Part shown: positions 15,853-24,455 of the stretch, piece after piece
Position numbering within the stretch: position 1 is the first letter of the stretch
Layout: each line of letters starts with the position of its first letter
Source of the DNA: Actinosynnema sp040640215
Lineage (GTDB): Bacteria > Actinomycetota > Actinomycetes > Mycobacteriales > Pseudonocardiaceae
DNA: 64,000 nt
Assembly (NCBI RefSeq): GCF_040640215.1
Contig: NZ_JBFABG010000006.1
Coordinates: forward strand, 124,001 to 188,000
Reading direction: 5' to 3'
Made by a program: the position numbers and the translations under genes
Notes under the pieces: generated by a model
What the model was told of the DNA's origin: nothing
What the model saw: the letters and a program-made list of their open reading frames with translations, nothing else
The model's database searches: none

Positions 15853-16012
15853 CCGACCACTGGACGCAGTACGGACGCGTCTACCGCGAAGCCTGGGCCC
15901 ACACCGGTCACCCCGTCGAGCAGGCCGGCCCCACCGCGACTTCCTCCACGCCATCGAACTGCTCGGCACCGAAGTTCTGCCCCGACTCCGCGCCGAACTG
16001 GCCACACCGTGA
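15853..16012 (+). pseudogene. Remnant of an LLM-type (F420-dependent) oxidoreductase C-terminus
   Basis: Two short coherent stretches in different frames: YREAWAHTGHPVEQAG, then RDFLHAIELLGTEVLPRL ending in ELATP and a stop at 16010-16012. They resemble the end of luciferase-like monooxygenases. Everything upstream is gone. Identification is tentative because it rests on about 40 residues. Confidence 0.45.
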
Positions 16013-16057
16013 CCCCGGCGATCGACCGCCCGCACAGCCCCCTGCGGAGGACACCAG

Positions 16058-16510
16058 GTGAATGCCGCCGAGCACCCCAAGCGGCGCGGCCGACGCAGCG
16101 GCAGTGAGGACACCCCCGCCGCACTGCTCACCGCCGCCCGGGAGGTGTTCACCGAACACCGCCGTGCTCCCGCTCCCGGTCGAGCCGGCCCGTATCGTCG
16201 AACAACTGCTGGACGGGCCACCGGAACAGACCGGCGAACGCATGGTCGGCACCTTCCTGACCACCTGGGACGCCGACGACGGCGGCGCGTTCGCCGCGTT
16301 GCTGCGCAGCATCACCACCCAAGACCACGCCACCCACCTGAACGCCGACCACCCCGACTACGGAGCACCCTCCTCACCACCCCGATGTTCGGCATCGACA
16401 TCGCCAGATACGTCCTGCGCCTACAACCCCTGGCCTCCACCGACCCCGACACCTTGGTCCCCACCATCGCGCCCAACCTCCAGCGCTACCTGACCGGCGA
16501 CCTCGACTGA
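16058..16510 (+). pseudogene. TetR-family regulator with internal deletion and frameshifts
   Basis: Begins GTG AAT GCC with a TetR-like opening (KRRGRRSGSEDTPAALLTAA, REVFTEH) but is cut before the recognition helix. Another frame then carries C-terminal ligand-domain sequence (PARIVEQLLDGPPEQTGERM, FAALLRSITTQDHATHL). The original frame resumes for MFGIDIARYVLRLQPLAS and NLQRYLTGDLD, then stop. The helix-turn-helix is deleted, so it cannot work as a regulator. Confidence 0.7.
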
Positions 16511-16863
16511 AGCGCGGTGGGCTCGGCTGCGCACGGGCGCGGACCGCCCACCGCCATGCCGTCCGCTCCGCCACCCCCGCCGTCGTCGCCATCAGCCGGA
16601 CGTACTCACCGGACAGTCTCGTCAACCACCAGCACACCGCCGGGTCGCCCGGGTGTTCCACGGCATAGGCACGGACGTCGGCCCGTACTCCGTCAGCGTC
16701 CCAGGACGCGGCTTTGGGCAGGCGCTACATCTACCCGGTGAGATCGGACCCCCACCCGCCTGAATAGGTCATCCAGTCCGGCTACCCCAGCGGCGGGGTC
16801 CTCGTCGGTCGACACAAGATCGACGCGCTACATCCTGAAGATCACCGAGTGTGGCTGGAGTAT
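16511..16863. other. Decayed intergenic sequence
   Basis: Short coherent stretch RVFHGIGTDVGPYSVSVP at about 16650-16700 on the plus strand, otherwise no gene. Probably gene debris like the 3 kb before it. Confidence 0.35.
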
Positions 16864-17439
16864 CTATCCCCGACGCGCGGCACCGGGCGCGAAACCGGCG
16901 TCCAGTCGGGCGACCACGGTCCCGATCAGGTAGGCCGGCGGGCGGCGGTCGTCGGTGTCCAGCCACCAGGTGATCACGACGCGGAGCGTGGCCGGCACCG
17001 TGGCCGCGAACATCGCCGGGTAGAGGTCGGCCTCGGGGTCCGCGCCGACCCGGGCCGCGACGGCGTCGGCCAGGGCCTTCTCCTGCGCGTGGAACGCCGA
17101 CATCAGGTGCGGCAGCAGCGACGGGGTGCGCCGCAGCACCCGCATCTGCTCCAGCTTCACCCGGTCGAAGCGGGCCGGGACGAGTTCTCCCAGCGCCTGC
17201 CGCAACGCCTCCAGCACCGGTTCGGCAGCCGGGCGGCGGACGAACGCGCCGACGACCGCCTCCTCCTTGGACGAGAAGTAGTTGAAGAACGTCCGCAGCG
17301 ACACCCCTGCCTCGCGCGCGACCTGTTCGACCGTCACGCCGTCCACGCCGTGGTCGACGCACAGGCGCAACGCGGCGTCGGCCAGGGCGGTGCGGGTGAC
17401 CGGCTTCTTGCGCTCCCGCAGTCCGGCAGGTCGAGTCAC
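16864..17439 (-). CDS. TetR-family transcriptional regulator
   Basis: 191 residues from GTG 17439. Helix-turn-helix: RTALADAALRLCVDHGVDGVTVEQVAREAGVSLRTFFNYFSSKEEAV. The C-terminal domain (LYPAMFAATVPATLRVVITWWLDTDDRRPPAYL) matches the type used by the other two TetR genes near exporters. It lies 136 bp downstream of the second DHA2 exporter on the same strand, separated from it by a terminator hairpin, so it probably has its own promoter at 17440-17529. Target unknown. Confidence 0.88.
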   Translation of the reverse strand: MTRPAGLRERKKPVTRTALADAALRLCVDHGVDGVTVEQVAREAGVSLRTFFNYFSSKEEAVVGAFVRRPAAEPVLEALRQALGELVPARFDRVKLEQMRVLRRTPSLLPHLMSAFHAQEKALADAVAARVGADPEADLYPAMFAATVPATLRVVITWWLDTDDRRPPAYLIGTVVARLDAGFAPGAARRG

Positions 17440-17529
17440 AGGAACAACTCAGACAACCCCACCGGCTCCGGCGCGTCGTCCGTCGGGAGCGGGGAGGCCG
17501 CCGCGCGGTCCGGTGATCACCCGGACGTG

Positions 17530-17563
17530 CGACGAGGCCGCCGGTGGACCGGCGGCCTCGTCG
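17530..17563 (-). terminator. Terminator hairpin of the second DHA2 exporter
   Basis: Perfect 15-bp stem around a TGGA loop, 13 bases after the exporter stop at 17576. Confidence 0.85.
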
Positions 17564-17575
17564 GGTGGCGGGAGC

Positions 17576-19135
17576 TCAGTGGCCGCCGGGCATCTCGGCG
17601 GCCAGGCGCTCGTCGCCGCTGAGCGTCTTGAGCGGCTTCTCCTTGATGAACACCACCGCGAGCAGCGCCAGCACCGCGATCGGCGTGCCGATCAGGAACA
17701 GCTCGGCGGTGGCGTCCGCGTAGATGCCCTTGACGATCACCTGCGCCGCCGCCGGCAGTTCGGCCAGGTTCGGCACCGCGTTCGCGTCGCCCGAGGGCAG
17801 CGGGCCGAAGGACTCGGTCATCTTCGAGGTCACCCGGTTGGCCAGCACCGCGCCGAGCACGCTGACCCCGATCGCGCCACCGAGCGAGCGGAAGAACGTC
17901 AGGCTCGACGTGGTCACGCCCAGGTCCTTGGCCGGCACGTCGTTCTGCGCCACCAGCACCAGGTTCTGCATCAGCATGCCGACGCCGACGCCGAGCACGG
18001 CCATGTGCACCGACACCAGGAACACGGTCGTCTCCGCGCTGATCGTGGCCAGCAGCCCCATGCCGGCGACCATCACCACGCCGCCCGCGACCAGGAACAC
18101 CTTCCAGCGGCCCCACTTGGTGATCAACTGGCCCGCGACGGTGGAGGACACCAGCAGGCCGAAGATCAGCGGCAGGCTCATCAGGCCGGCCTGGGTGGGC
18201 GTTTTGCCGAGCCCGATCTGGAAGTACTGCGACAGGAACACCGTGCCGCCGAACATGGCCACGCCGACCAGCGCGCTGGCCAGGGTGGTGAGCGCGACGG
18301 TGCGGTTGGCGAAGATCGACAGCGGTACGATCGGGTCGGCCGCCCGCGATTCCACGAACACCGCCAGCGCCAGCAGCAGCACGCCGCCGACCACCATCAC
18401 CGCGCTCCAGCCGGACAGCCACTCGAACTGGTTGCCCGCCAGGGTCGTCCACACCAGCAGCGTCGACACACCGGACACGATCAGCGCCGCGCCCAGGTAG
18501 TCGATCTTGACTTCCTTGCGCACCACCGGCAGCTTCAGCGTGCGCTGGAGCAGGGCGATGGCGGCCAGCGTGAACGGGACGCCGATGAAGAAGCACCAGC
18601 GCCAGCCCAGCCACGACGTGTCGACGATGACGCCGCCGATGAGCGGCCCGGCCACCGTGCCGACGCCGAACACCGCGCCGAACAGGCCCGCGTACTTGCC
18701 CATGTCGCGCGGCGGGATCATCGCCGCCATCACGATGGTCGCGAGCGCGGTCATGCCGCCCGCGCCCAGGCCCTGCACGATCCGGCTCGCGATGAGCACT
18801 TCCACGTTCGGGGAGAACCCGGCGATCAGCGAACCGATCACGAACATCCCCAGCGACAACTGGATGAGCAGCTTGCGGCTGTACAGGTCGGCGAGCTTGC
18901 CCCACAGCGGCACGGTCGCGGTCATCGCCAGCAGCTCGGTGGTGACCACCCAGGTGTAGACCGACTGCGACCCGTCCAGGTCGGCGATGATCCGCGGCAG
19001 CGCGTTCGACACGATCGTCGACGCCAAGATCGCCATGAACATGCCCAGCATCAGGCCGGACATGGCCTGCACGACGTCCTTGGGCGTGGTGTGCGGGCTC
19101 GCCGCGGTCTTCTCCCCGGTCGTTCCGACAGACAT
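17576..19135 (-). CDS. DHA2-family MFS drug exporter (14 TM)
   Basis: 519 residues, close paralogue of the exporter at 9.4-11.0 kb. Shared blocks are TIVSNALPRIIADLDGSQS, WGKLADLYSRK, AMIPPRDMGKYAGLFG and SWLGWRWCFFIGVPFTLAAI. The C-terminus after TM14 (EKPLKTLSGDERLAAEMPGGH) differs. Expected to export drugs or metabolites using the proton gradient. ATG 19135 is chosen because AAGGGGGGAACG lies just upstream; an ATG at 19153 is also in frame. It starts 21 bp after the TetR gene on the same strand, forming a regulator-exporter operon. Confidence 0.94.
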   Translation of the reverse strand: MSVGTTGEKTAASPHTTPKDVVQAMSGLMLGMFMAILASTIVSNALPRIIADLDGSQSVYTWVVTTELLAMTATVPLWGKLADLYSRKLLIQLSLGMFVIGSLIAGFSPNVEVLIASRIVQGLGAGGMTALATIVMAAMIPPRDMGKYAGLFGAVFGVGTVAGPLIGGVIVDTSWLGWRWCFFIGVPFTLAAIALLQRTLKLPVVRKEVKIDYLGAALIVSGVSTLLVWTTLAGNQFEWLSGWSAVMVVGGVLLLALAVFVESRAADPIVPLSIFANRTVALTTLASALVGVAMFGGTVFLSQYFQIGLGKTPTQAGLMSLPLIFGLLVSSTVAGQLITKWGRWKVFLVAGGVVMVAGMGLLATISAETTVFLVSVHMAVLGVGVGMLMQNLVLVAQNDVPAKDLGVTTSSLTFFRSLGGAIGVSVLGAVLANRVTSKMTESFGPLPSGDANAVPNLAELPAAAQVIVKGIYADATAELFLIGTPIAVLALLAVVFIKEKPLKTLSGDERLAAEMPGGH

Positions 19136-19156
19136 CGTTCCCCCCTTCGACATGGA

Positions 19157-19771
19157 TCAGGTACAAGGCCCGGTCGGCGTCGCCAGACCCGCGTACAGCA
19201 GGTCCAGGGCTTCGCCGAGCAGGATTTCCAGCGGACGTCCGTCTTCCTGGTCGCTCCACCGGGCGAACGCGACCCGGCACGCCGCACCGGCGGCGGCGAC
19301 CAGCAGCTTCGGGTAGAGGTCGGTCGCGGACTGCCCGGCCCGTTCGGCGACGGCGTCGGCCAGCTCCCGCTCCGCTTGCTCACCGCTCGCGAAGACCTTG
19401 GCGAGCAGCACCGGATGCTGCTGCACGACGCGCATCCGGAGCAACCACATTTCGCCCTCGTCGGCGAGCCCCTCGGCGATCTCGTCCCCCAGCGCGGCCT
19501 TCAGCGCGGCTCCGGGGCCCAGTTCGGCGGGCTGGTCCAGCACCCGCCGGCGCATCCGCGCCGCGGCCTCGGGGTCCGGTGCCACGATCGCGTCTTCCTT
19601 GCCCGCGAAGTAGTTGAAGAACGTGCGCGGGGAGACGCCGGCGGCGGCGCTGATGTCCTCGACGGTGACGTGGTCGTAGCCGTGTTCGTGGGCGAGCGTC
19701 ACGGCGGCGCGGCTCAGCGCCAACCGCGTCTGCCGCTTCTTGCGGTCACGAAGACCGAGCTCGCCGTTCAC
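19157..19771 (-). CDS. TetR-family regulator of the second DHA2 exporter
   Basis: 204 residues from GTG 19771. Helix-turn-helix: RAAVTLAHEHGYDHVTVEDISAAAGVSPRTFFNYFAGKEDAIV. The start VNGELGLRDRKKRQTRLALS matches its two relatives; a longer in-frame start at 19837 would place the operator inside the coding sequence. First gene of the operon with the exporter. A large dyad 23 bases upstream (19794-19823) is the obvious autoregulatory site. Confidence 0.9.
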   Translation of the reverse strand: MNGELGLRDRKKRQTRLALSRAAVTLAHEHGYDHVTVEDISAAAGVSPRTFFNYFAGKEDAIVAPDPEAAARMRRRVLDQPAELGPGAALKAALGDEIAEGLADEGEMWLLRMRVVQQHPVLLAKVFASGEQAERELADAVAERAGQSATDLYPKLLVAAAGAACRVAFARWSDQEDGRPLEILLGEALDLLYAGLATPTGPCT

Positions 19772-19793
19772 TCGATCAGGGTACGAATTTAGC

Positions 19794-19823
19794 TGCACTC
19801 GCTGCAAGTTTGCAGTGGGTGCA
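19794..19823. promoter_or_regulatory. 30-bp TetR operator dyad
   Basis: Arms TGCACTCGCTGCAA and TTGCAGTGGGTGCA around GT, with only two mismatched positions. Upstream of the TetR-exporter operon. Confidence 0.75.
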
Positions 19824-20306
19824 GAATTGTGATCCAACTCTCCCCCCGTCGAGGGAATCGAGATGCGCCACGAACCGGTCGATCAGGCGCGAAAGGCGCT
19901 CGGCGACGAGCGGTACGACGTGGTGCACCTGGGGTTCGGCGCGCCGGCGTGGCTGCCCGACGGGTCGACGAGCCCTCGATCGTGCAGTCCGGCGGGGTCG
20001 GGCCGGGCGCGTCCCACGCTCGGTTCGACCATTCCCGCTCGCGCCTCACCGCATGGTGCCGGCGGTGGTGGGCGTTGACGACGCGCTCGAAGCCCTGCCG
20101 GTACAGGGCGTCCCGGAAGCCCGGGTCGCCCTGCTCGCACGCGTGGTAGAACACGTCCTCGTCGGGGGCGGTCCCCGCCACCGGCAACCGGCACACCTCC
20201 CGGCCGATCTCACGTCACCCGGACGCGCGACCGTCCACTTGGAACAGCCCGGTACCGGTGGGCGCTAGGGTGCCGTGGCGGCAGGCCCGACTCGCGAGGG
20301 AGACCG
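19824..20306. other. Region without a confirmed gene, probable debris
   Basis: Plus strand 19863-19990 reads a coherent stretch (RHEPVDQARKALGDERYDVV) and minus strand 20196-20020 another (DEDVFYHACEQGDPGFRDAL). Neither has a family I recognise, and neither continues as a clean frame. They could be tails of decayed genes. Confidence 0.35.
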
Positions 20307-20585
20307 ATGTTCCGCTGCACCCACCTGTTCGGCTCGAAGCGCCGGGTGACGTTCGCCCTGCCCCTGGACGGCCCGCGCGGCCCGGTGAGCGTCGTCGGCT
20401 CGTTCAACGATTGGACGCCGGGCGTGCACGAACTGCTCCCCCGCCGCGACGGCACCCGCACCGTCACGGTGATCCTCCCGCCCGGTACGCACCACTTCCG
20501 CTACCTGGCCGCTGACGGCCACTGGTTCGACGAGGCCGACGCGCAGCGGGTGGACGGCGACAGCGCCATCACCATCGAGAGCTGA
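20307..20585 (+). CDS. Isoamylase early-set (CBM48/AMPK glycogen-binding-like) protein
   Basis: 92 residues, made entirely of one immunoglobulin-like domain: VTFALPLDGPRGPVSVVGSFNDWTPG, then TVTVILPPGTHHFRYLAADGHW and a final DSAITIES. VGSFNDW is the hallmark of the glycogen-binding early-set fold. Stand-alone small proteins of this kind are common in actinomycetes; they may bind alpha-glucans, but their role is unproven. ATG 20307 follows GAGGGAG. Confidence 0.88.
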   Translation: MFRCTHLFGSKRRVTFALPLDGPRGPVSVVGSFNDWTPGVHELLPRRDGTRTVTVILPPGTHHFRYLAADGHWFDEADAQRVDGDSAITIES

Positions 20586-20782
20586 CCACCTCGACGAGAA
20601 CCGGCTGTGAAAGCCGACCGGGATCGCGTGCGGCACCTCTGCCCGCACCGACCCGTTGCGCACCAGCGTGTGCGAGCACCCGGTAGACCGGGGTACCGAC
20701 TGGCACAGCGCGTAAAGGATTTCATCCACGCACCTTGGAGGCGCTAATCTGACAGCACTGTTACATCAATCGAGGGGGCGGG

Positions 20783-21724
20783 ATGTACCCGGAGATCGAG
20801 CCGTACGACCAGGGGATGCTCGACGTCGGTGACGGGCACCGGATCTACTGGGAGGTGTGCGGGAACCCGGACGGCAGACCGGCCGTCGTGCTGCACGGCG
20901 GTCCCGGCTCGGGCTGCAACGCCCACCAGCGCCGGTACTTCGACCCGGCGGCCTACCGGATCGTGCTGTTCGACCAGCGCGGGTGCGGGCGCAGCACACC
21001 GCACGCGGGCGCGCCGGTCGTGGACCTCTCGGCGAACACCACCGACCACCTCGTCGCGGACCTGGAACTGCTGCGCACCACGCTCGGCATCGAGCGGTGG
21101 CTGGTGTTCGCCGCGTCCTGGGGTTCGGTGTTGGGGCTGGTGTACGCGGTGCGCCACCCCGGGCGGGTGTCGGCGATGGTGCACGCCGGGGTGGCCACCG
21201 GGCAGTACGCCGAAACGGAACTGCTGGTGCGCGGGCTGGGGTCGATGTTCCCCGAGGCGCACGCGCGGTTCCGGGAGGCCGTCGGCGACCCGGCGGGCAG
21301 CCTGACCGCCGCCTACCTGGACCTGCTCACCGACCCGGACCCGGCGGTGCACCAGGCGGCGGCGGACTCGTGGTGCGCGTGGGAGGACGCCCTGGTCCCG
21401 TTGTCGCCGGACAACTCCCGCTTCGACCCGCCCGAGTTCCGGCTGGCGTTCGCCCGGCTGGTCGCGCACTACTGGTCGCACGGCTCGTTCCTGCCGGACG
21501 GCTACGTCTACGACCACGGCGAGCGCCTCGCCGGCATCCCCGGCGTGATCGTGCAGGGTGAGCTCGACCTCGGGAACCTCGTCGGCACGCCGTGGCTGCT
21601 GACCCGGGCGTGGCCGGACGCGGAGCTGACGCTCATCCGGGACACCGCGCACGGCGGCAGCGCGAGCATGTCCGAAGCCAGGATCGCCGCCACGGACCGC
21701 TTCCGGGGAGCGGTTCACCGGTGA
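20783..21724 (+). CDS. pip: Proline iminopeptidase (alpha/beta hydrolase, S33)
   Basis: 313 residues, the usual length. Oxyanion motif HGGPGSG near residue 38, DQRGCGRS, nucleophile Ser112 in ASWGS, acid Asp262 in QGELD and His290 in DTAHGG. Removes N-terminal proline from peptides in the cytoplasm; there is no signal peptide. Family enzymes usually read GGSWGS and GRYD at these places, so the elbow and acid loop are slightly unusual. ATG 20783 follows GAGGGGGCGGG. A dyad-like stretch (TGACAGCACTGTTACA) lies upstream. Three 14-bp repeats begin at its stop codon. Confidence 0.92.
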   Translation: MYPEIEPYDQGMLDVGDGHRIYWEVCGNPDGRPAVVLHGGPGSGCNAHQRRYFDPAAYRIVLFDQRGCGRSTPHAGAPVVDLSANTTDHLVADLELLRTTLGIERWLVFAASWGSVLGLVYAVRHPGRVSAMVHAGVATGQYAETELLVRGLGSMFPEAHARFREAVGDPAGSLTAAYLDLLTDPDPAVHQAAADSWCAWEDALVPLSPDNSRFDPPEFRLAFARLVAHYWSHGSFLPDGYVYDHGERLAGIPGVIVQGELDLGNLVGTPWLLTRAWPDAELTLIRDTAHGGSASMSEARIAATDRFRGAVHR

Positions 21725-21764
21725 CGTAGAAGGGGCGACGTAGAAGGGGCGATGTAGAAGGGGC
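21723..21764. repeat. Three 14-bp tandem repeats starting in the pip stop codon
   Basis: GACGTAGAAGGGGC at 21723-21736 and 21737-21750, and a copy with one change at 21751-21764. The first copy begins with the GA of the TGA stop. Confidence 0.95.
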
Positions 21765-21930
21765 GACCGGGGGCGGGCCCTCGGCGCAGTCGGCGGGGGC
21801 TTTCACTCCGTTCGGACGATTCGAGACGGGGTGTTGCCGGCTCCGGCAACCGACTCCGATACTGCGTGGGAAAAGCACCAACCCCCACCGCATCACGTCA
21901 GCCGTTTCCCCTGCTTCGAAAGGAGCTGAC

Positions 21931-22749
21931 GTGCTCGACCGCCGAACCTTCGTCCTGGGCACCGCGTTGGCCGCCACCGCGATCACGACGACCGCGATCA
22001 CGACCGCGCACGCGGCACCACGGTCCGGCAGGACCGCCGGCGCGGCCACGGCCGCCGGCACCACCGTCACCCTCGCCCGGCTCGACGACCGCTGGGTGCT
22101 CGTCGACGAGACCGGCTCGGTGCGGATCACCACCGGCCTGGAGAACGCGAACGTCGTGGGGCTCGCCGACGACGGCGCGGACCTGATCGCGGCGGGCTCG
22201 CTCGCCGACGACCCGGTGGCCGCGCTGTGGACCTCGTCGGACGGCGTGGCCTGGCGCGAGGTCCGCCGCCTGCACGGCACCCGCGCCGAGTTCACCGCCG
22301 TGACCGGCGGGCTCGCGCTCGGCTCGGTGCTGCGCGGCGAACGCGCCGCGCTGGCCCGCGTCGCCGCCCGGCGCACCGCGACCGGCTGGACCACGGTCCC
22401 GGTGCGCGGCCTGGAGGGCACCGACGGCCTGTTCGCCTCGGCGTTGTCCGCCACCCCGGACGGCTGGGTGTGCGCGGCGGTCGGCGCGAACGGCTCCCGC
22501 CTGCACGCCTCCCGCGACGGCGTGACGTGGTCCGAGCTGCCCGGCGTGGCCGGCGTCGCGGTGCGCGCGCTGACCTCCGACGCGCGCGGAACCCGCTGGC
22601 ACGGCAACGGGATCGCCGGGTCCGCGCCGCTGACGGGGCCGCTCGGCGGTCCGGCCGGCCCCGCACCCGTGCCCGCCGGCGCGCAGGCCCTCGGCACCGC
22701 CTCGGGCCGCGCCGCGTGGCTGTCCGCCGGACGCCTCCTGACCACCTGA
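21931..22749 (+). CDS. Secreted protein with beta-propeller-like repeats, probable Tat export
   Basis: 272 residues from GTG 21931 (GAAAGGAGC upstream). N-terminus MLDRRTFVLGTALAATAITT, ending near AHAAP, has a twin-arginine start and Ala-rich h-region. Downstream are repeated blades with W-SDG motifs (LWTSSDGVAWREV, LHASRDGVTWSEL), as in sialidase/BNR-type beta-propellers. No catalytic residues can be assigned. The next gene begins 14 bases later, so they form an operon and perhaps act together at the cell wall. Confidence 0.8.
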   Translation: MLDRRTFVLGTALAATAITTTAITTAHAAPRSGRTAGAATAAGTTVTLARLDDRWVLVDETGSVRITTGLENANVVGLADDGADLIAAGSLADDPVAALWTSSDGVAWREVRRLHGTRAEFTAVTGGLALGSVLRGERAALARVAARRTATGWTTVPVRGLEGTDGLFASALSATPDGWVCAAVGANGSRLHASRDGVTWSELPGVAGVAVRALTSDARGTRWHGNGIAGSAPLTGPLGGPAGPAPVPAGAQALGTASGRAAWLSAGRLLTT

Positions 22750-22763
22750 CCCCGGGAGCGACG

Positions 22764-23423
22764 ATGATCACCTTCGGCATGATCGACGGCACCCCGGTGT
22801 ACTACTGGCGCTCCTCGCGCGGCGACACCACGCCCCGCACCTGGCAGACCACCCAGGCGTTCTACGACGCGCTGGTGCTCTGGGTCCGCGACCTGCGGGC
22901 CGCGAGCTCGGCCCACGGCTCCATCACCTACCTGGTGTCGGCCGGGTTCTACGTCAACAAGCCCGGCCAGCACGGCGAGGGCACCGCGATGGACCTCGAC
23001 CACGTGCGCTGGTCCGGCGGCGCGGTCTGCTCGCCGCTGGACCGCGACCACGCGTCGGGCACCCAGGCCACCCGGCGGCGGTACCTGGCCGTGGACGCGG
23101 TGTGCCGCAGGAGGTTCCGCTACGTGCTCGACGGCTGGTACAACGCCGACCACGCCGACCACGTCCACTCCGACTTCGGCGGGCTCCCGGTGCGGTGCCT
23201 CAAGACCTCCGAGGCCGACACGAAGTTCGTGCAGTCGCTGTGCAACGACTTCCTCGCCGCCGGCCTGGCCGTGGACGGGATCTGGGGCACCGGCACGCAG
23301 AACGCGTTCACCACGGCCAAGTCCCGTCTCGGCGTCACCGGCGACCCGCACACCACCACCGCCGCGTGGCAGGCGTTCCTGTCGGCGGCGGCCCGGAAGG
23401 GGTTCGCGAACCAGGCTTTCTAA
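22764..23423 (+). CDS. Extensin-like peptidase-fold protein with wall-binding-like C-terminus
   Basis: 219 residues. The core resembles extensin-like/VanY-type metal sites: SAGFYVNKPGQHGEGTAMDLDHVRW and DGWYNADHADHVHSDF, with His and Asp spaced as in zinc DD- or LD-peptidases. The C-terminal third (VDGIWGTGTQNAFTTAKSRLGV) is a peptidoglycan-binding type 1-like repeat. No signal peptide is visible in this frame, which is odd for a wall enzyme; export through a non-classical route is possible. ATG 22764 follows GGGAGCG, 14 bases after the upstream gene. Confidence 0.8.
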   Translation: MITFGMIDGTPVYYWRSSRGDTTPRTWQTTQAFYDALVLWVRDLRAASSAHGSITYLVSAGFYVNKPGQHGEGTAMDLDHVRWSGGAVCSPLDRDHASGTQATRRRYLAVDAVCRRRFRYVLDGWYNADHADHVHSDFGGLPVRCLKTSEADTKFVQSLCNDFLAAGLAVDGIWGTGTQNAFTTAKSRLGVTGDPHTTTAAWQAFLSAAARKGFANQAF

Positions 23424-23469
23424 CGCCCGGTGTTCCCCGTGGCCCGGCGTGGTCCCGACATCCGGGAGG

Positions 23470-23937
23470 TCAGTCCCGCAGGGCTTTCGCGTAGTGGCCC
23501 AGCGAGCGCTGGTACCTCGGCAGTCGCGGGGCCAGCGCCTCCAGCGCCCACGACACGGCCTCGCGCTCGCGGCCCACGTCCGCCAGCGCCAGCGCCAGGA
23601 AGCCGCGCACCGCGCCGTCCAGGTGGTCGGAGGCGGCGTCCTTCTCGGTGGCCAGCAGCTCGACGGCGATCTCCGGCTGGCCGAGGTTGCGCAGCGAACT
23701 GGCCATCTGGATCACCGCGCGCCGCCGGCGTTCCCCCGGCAGACCGAGGTCCAGGGCCTCCCGGTAGAGCGGGACGGCCCGGTCCGGGTGGCCGGTCGAG
23801 TCGAACGCCGCCGCCCGCTCGAACACCGCCACCGCCTCCGGCGCGTCGCGCGCGGCGTCGTCCACCGCGCTCCGGAAGTCCTCTTCGGACAACTCGTCCA
23901 GCCGTTCCCACACCTCGGCGATCCGCTGCTCCCACAT
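23470..23937 (-). CDS. Tetratricopeptide-repeat protein
   Basis: 155 residues, all helical. TPR-like helix pairs include AVFERAAAFDSTGHPDRAVPLYREALD, RRRRAVIQMASSLRNLGQPEIAVELL and FLALALADVGREREAVSWALEAL. Cytoplasmic, likely a protein-binding scaffold; similar short TPR proteins are common in actinomycetes with no known partner. ATG 23937 begins MWEQRIAEVWERLDEL. It is convergent with the extensin-like gene. Confidence 0.85.
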   Translation of the reverse strand: MWEQRIAEVWERLDELSEEDFRSAVDDAARDAPEAVAVFERAAAFDSTGHPDRAVPLYREALDLGLPGERRRRAVIQMASSLRNLGQPEIAVELLATEKDAASDHLDGAVRGFLALALADVGREREAVSWALEALAPRLPRYQRSLGHYAKALRD

Positions 23938-24029
23938 GCCGCCCAGCAAAGCACACCGGCGGGTCGCCGTGCTCGCCGGCGGTGGTCTGCCCGGCTCCGG
24001 GCCGTTGGCGGGCAACGGGATCGCGGTCG

Positions 24030-24455
24030 TCAGGTCCGTCGGGGCGCGAGCCGGCAGACCACGTCGAGCGCCACCCGGAACGGGGGCAGCGCCCGGACGT
24101 CGGTCCTCGGTTCGCGCACCCACCGCACCGGACCGTCCCCGATCACGCTCGGCGGCACCGGCAGGTGGTGCGGTCCGTCCACCACCTGCACCCCCGACGG
24201 CACCGGCGGGTGCCGCACGCCCGGGTCCTCCACCAGGAACGTCCACGTCCCGTCCGGCAGCGCCACGGTCGCCGCGACGATGCCGCACCGGTGGAACTCC
24301 GCGTCGACCCAGCCGCCGAACCACGCCGGCACGACCAGTCCGGCGATTCCCCGGCTGGTGGGCACGTAGACGTTCCCGTCGACGAGCACGAGCGGCCACC
24401 CGAGGCCGATCGCCAGGCGTTCCACGGTCGCGTGCAGTTGATCGGCGTACTTCAC
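24030..24455 (-). CDS. Conserved hypothetical protein
   Basis: 141 residues from GTG 24455, set by GGGGAGGTG upstream; a longer ATG frame from 24482 lacks a ribosome site. The sequence (GLGWPLVLVDGNVYVPTSRG, PDGTWTFLVEDPGVRHPPVP, DGPVRWVREPRTD) suggests a compact alpha/beta domain without membrane segments or Cys clusters. It vaguely recalls primase/polymerase-like N-domains of actinomycetes, but I cannot support that. Same strand as the TPR gene, 92 bp upstream of it. Confidence 0.65.
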   Translation of the reverse strand: MKYADQLHATVERLAIGLGWPLVLVDGNVYVPTSRGIAGLVVPAWFGGWVDAEFHRCGIVAATVALPDGTWTFLVEDPGVRHPPVPSGVQVVDGPHHLPVPPSVIGDGPVRWVREPRTDVRALPPFRVALDVVCRLAPRRT

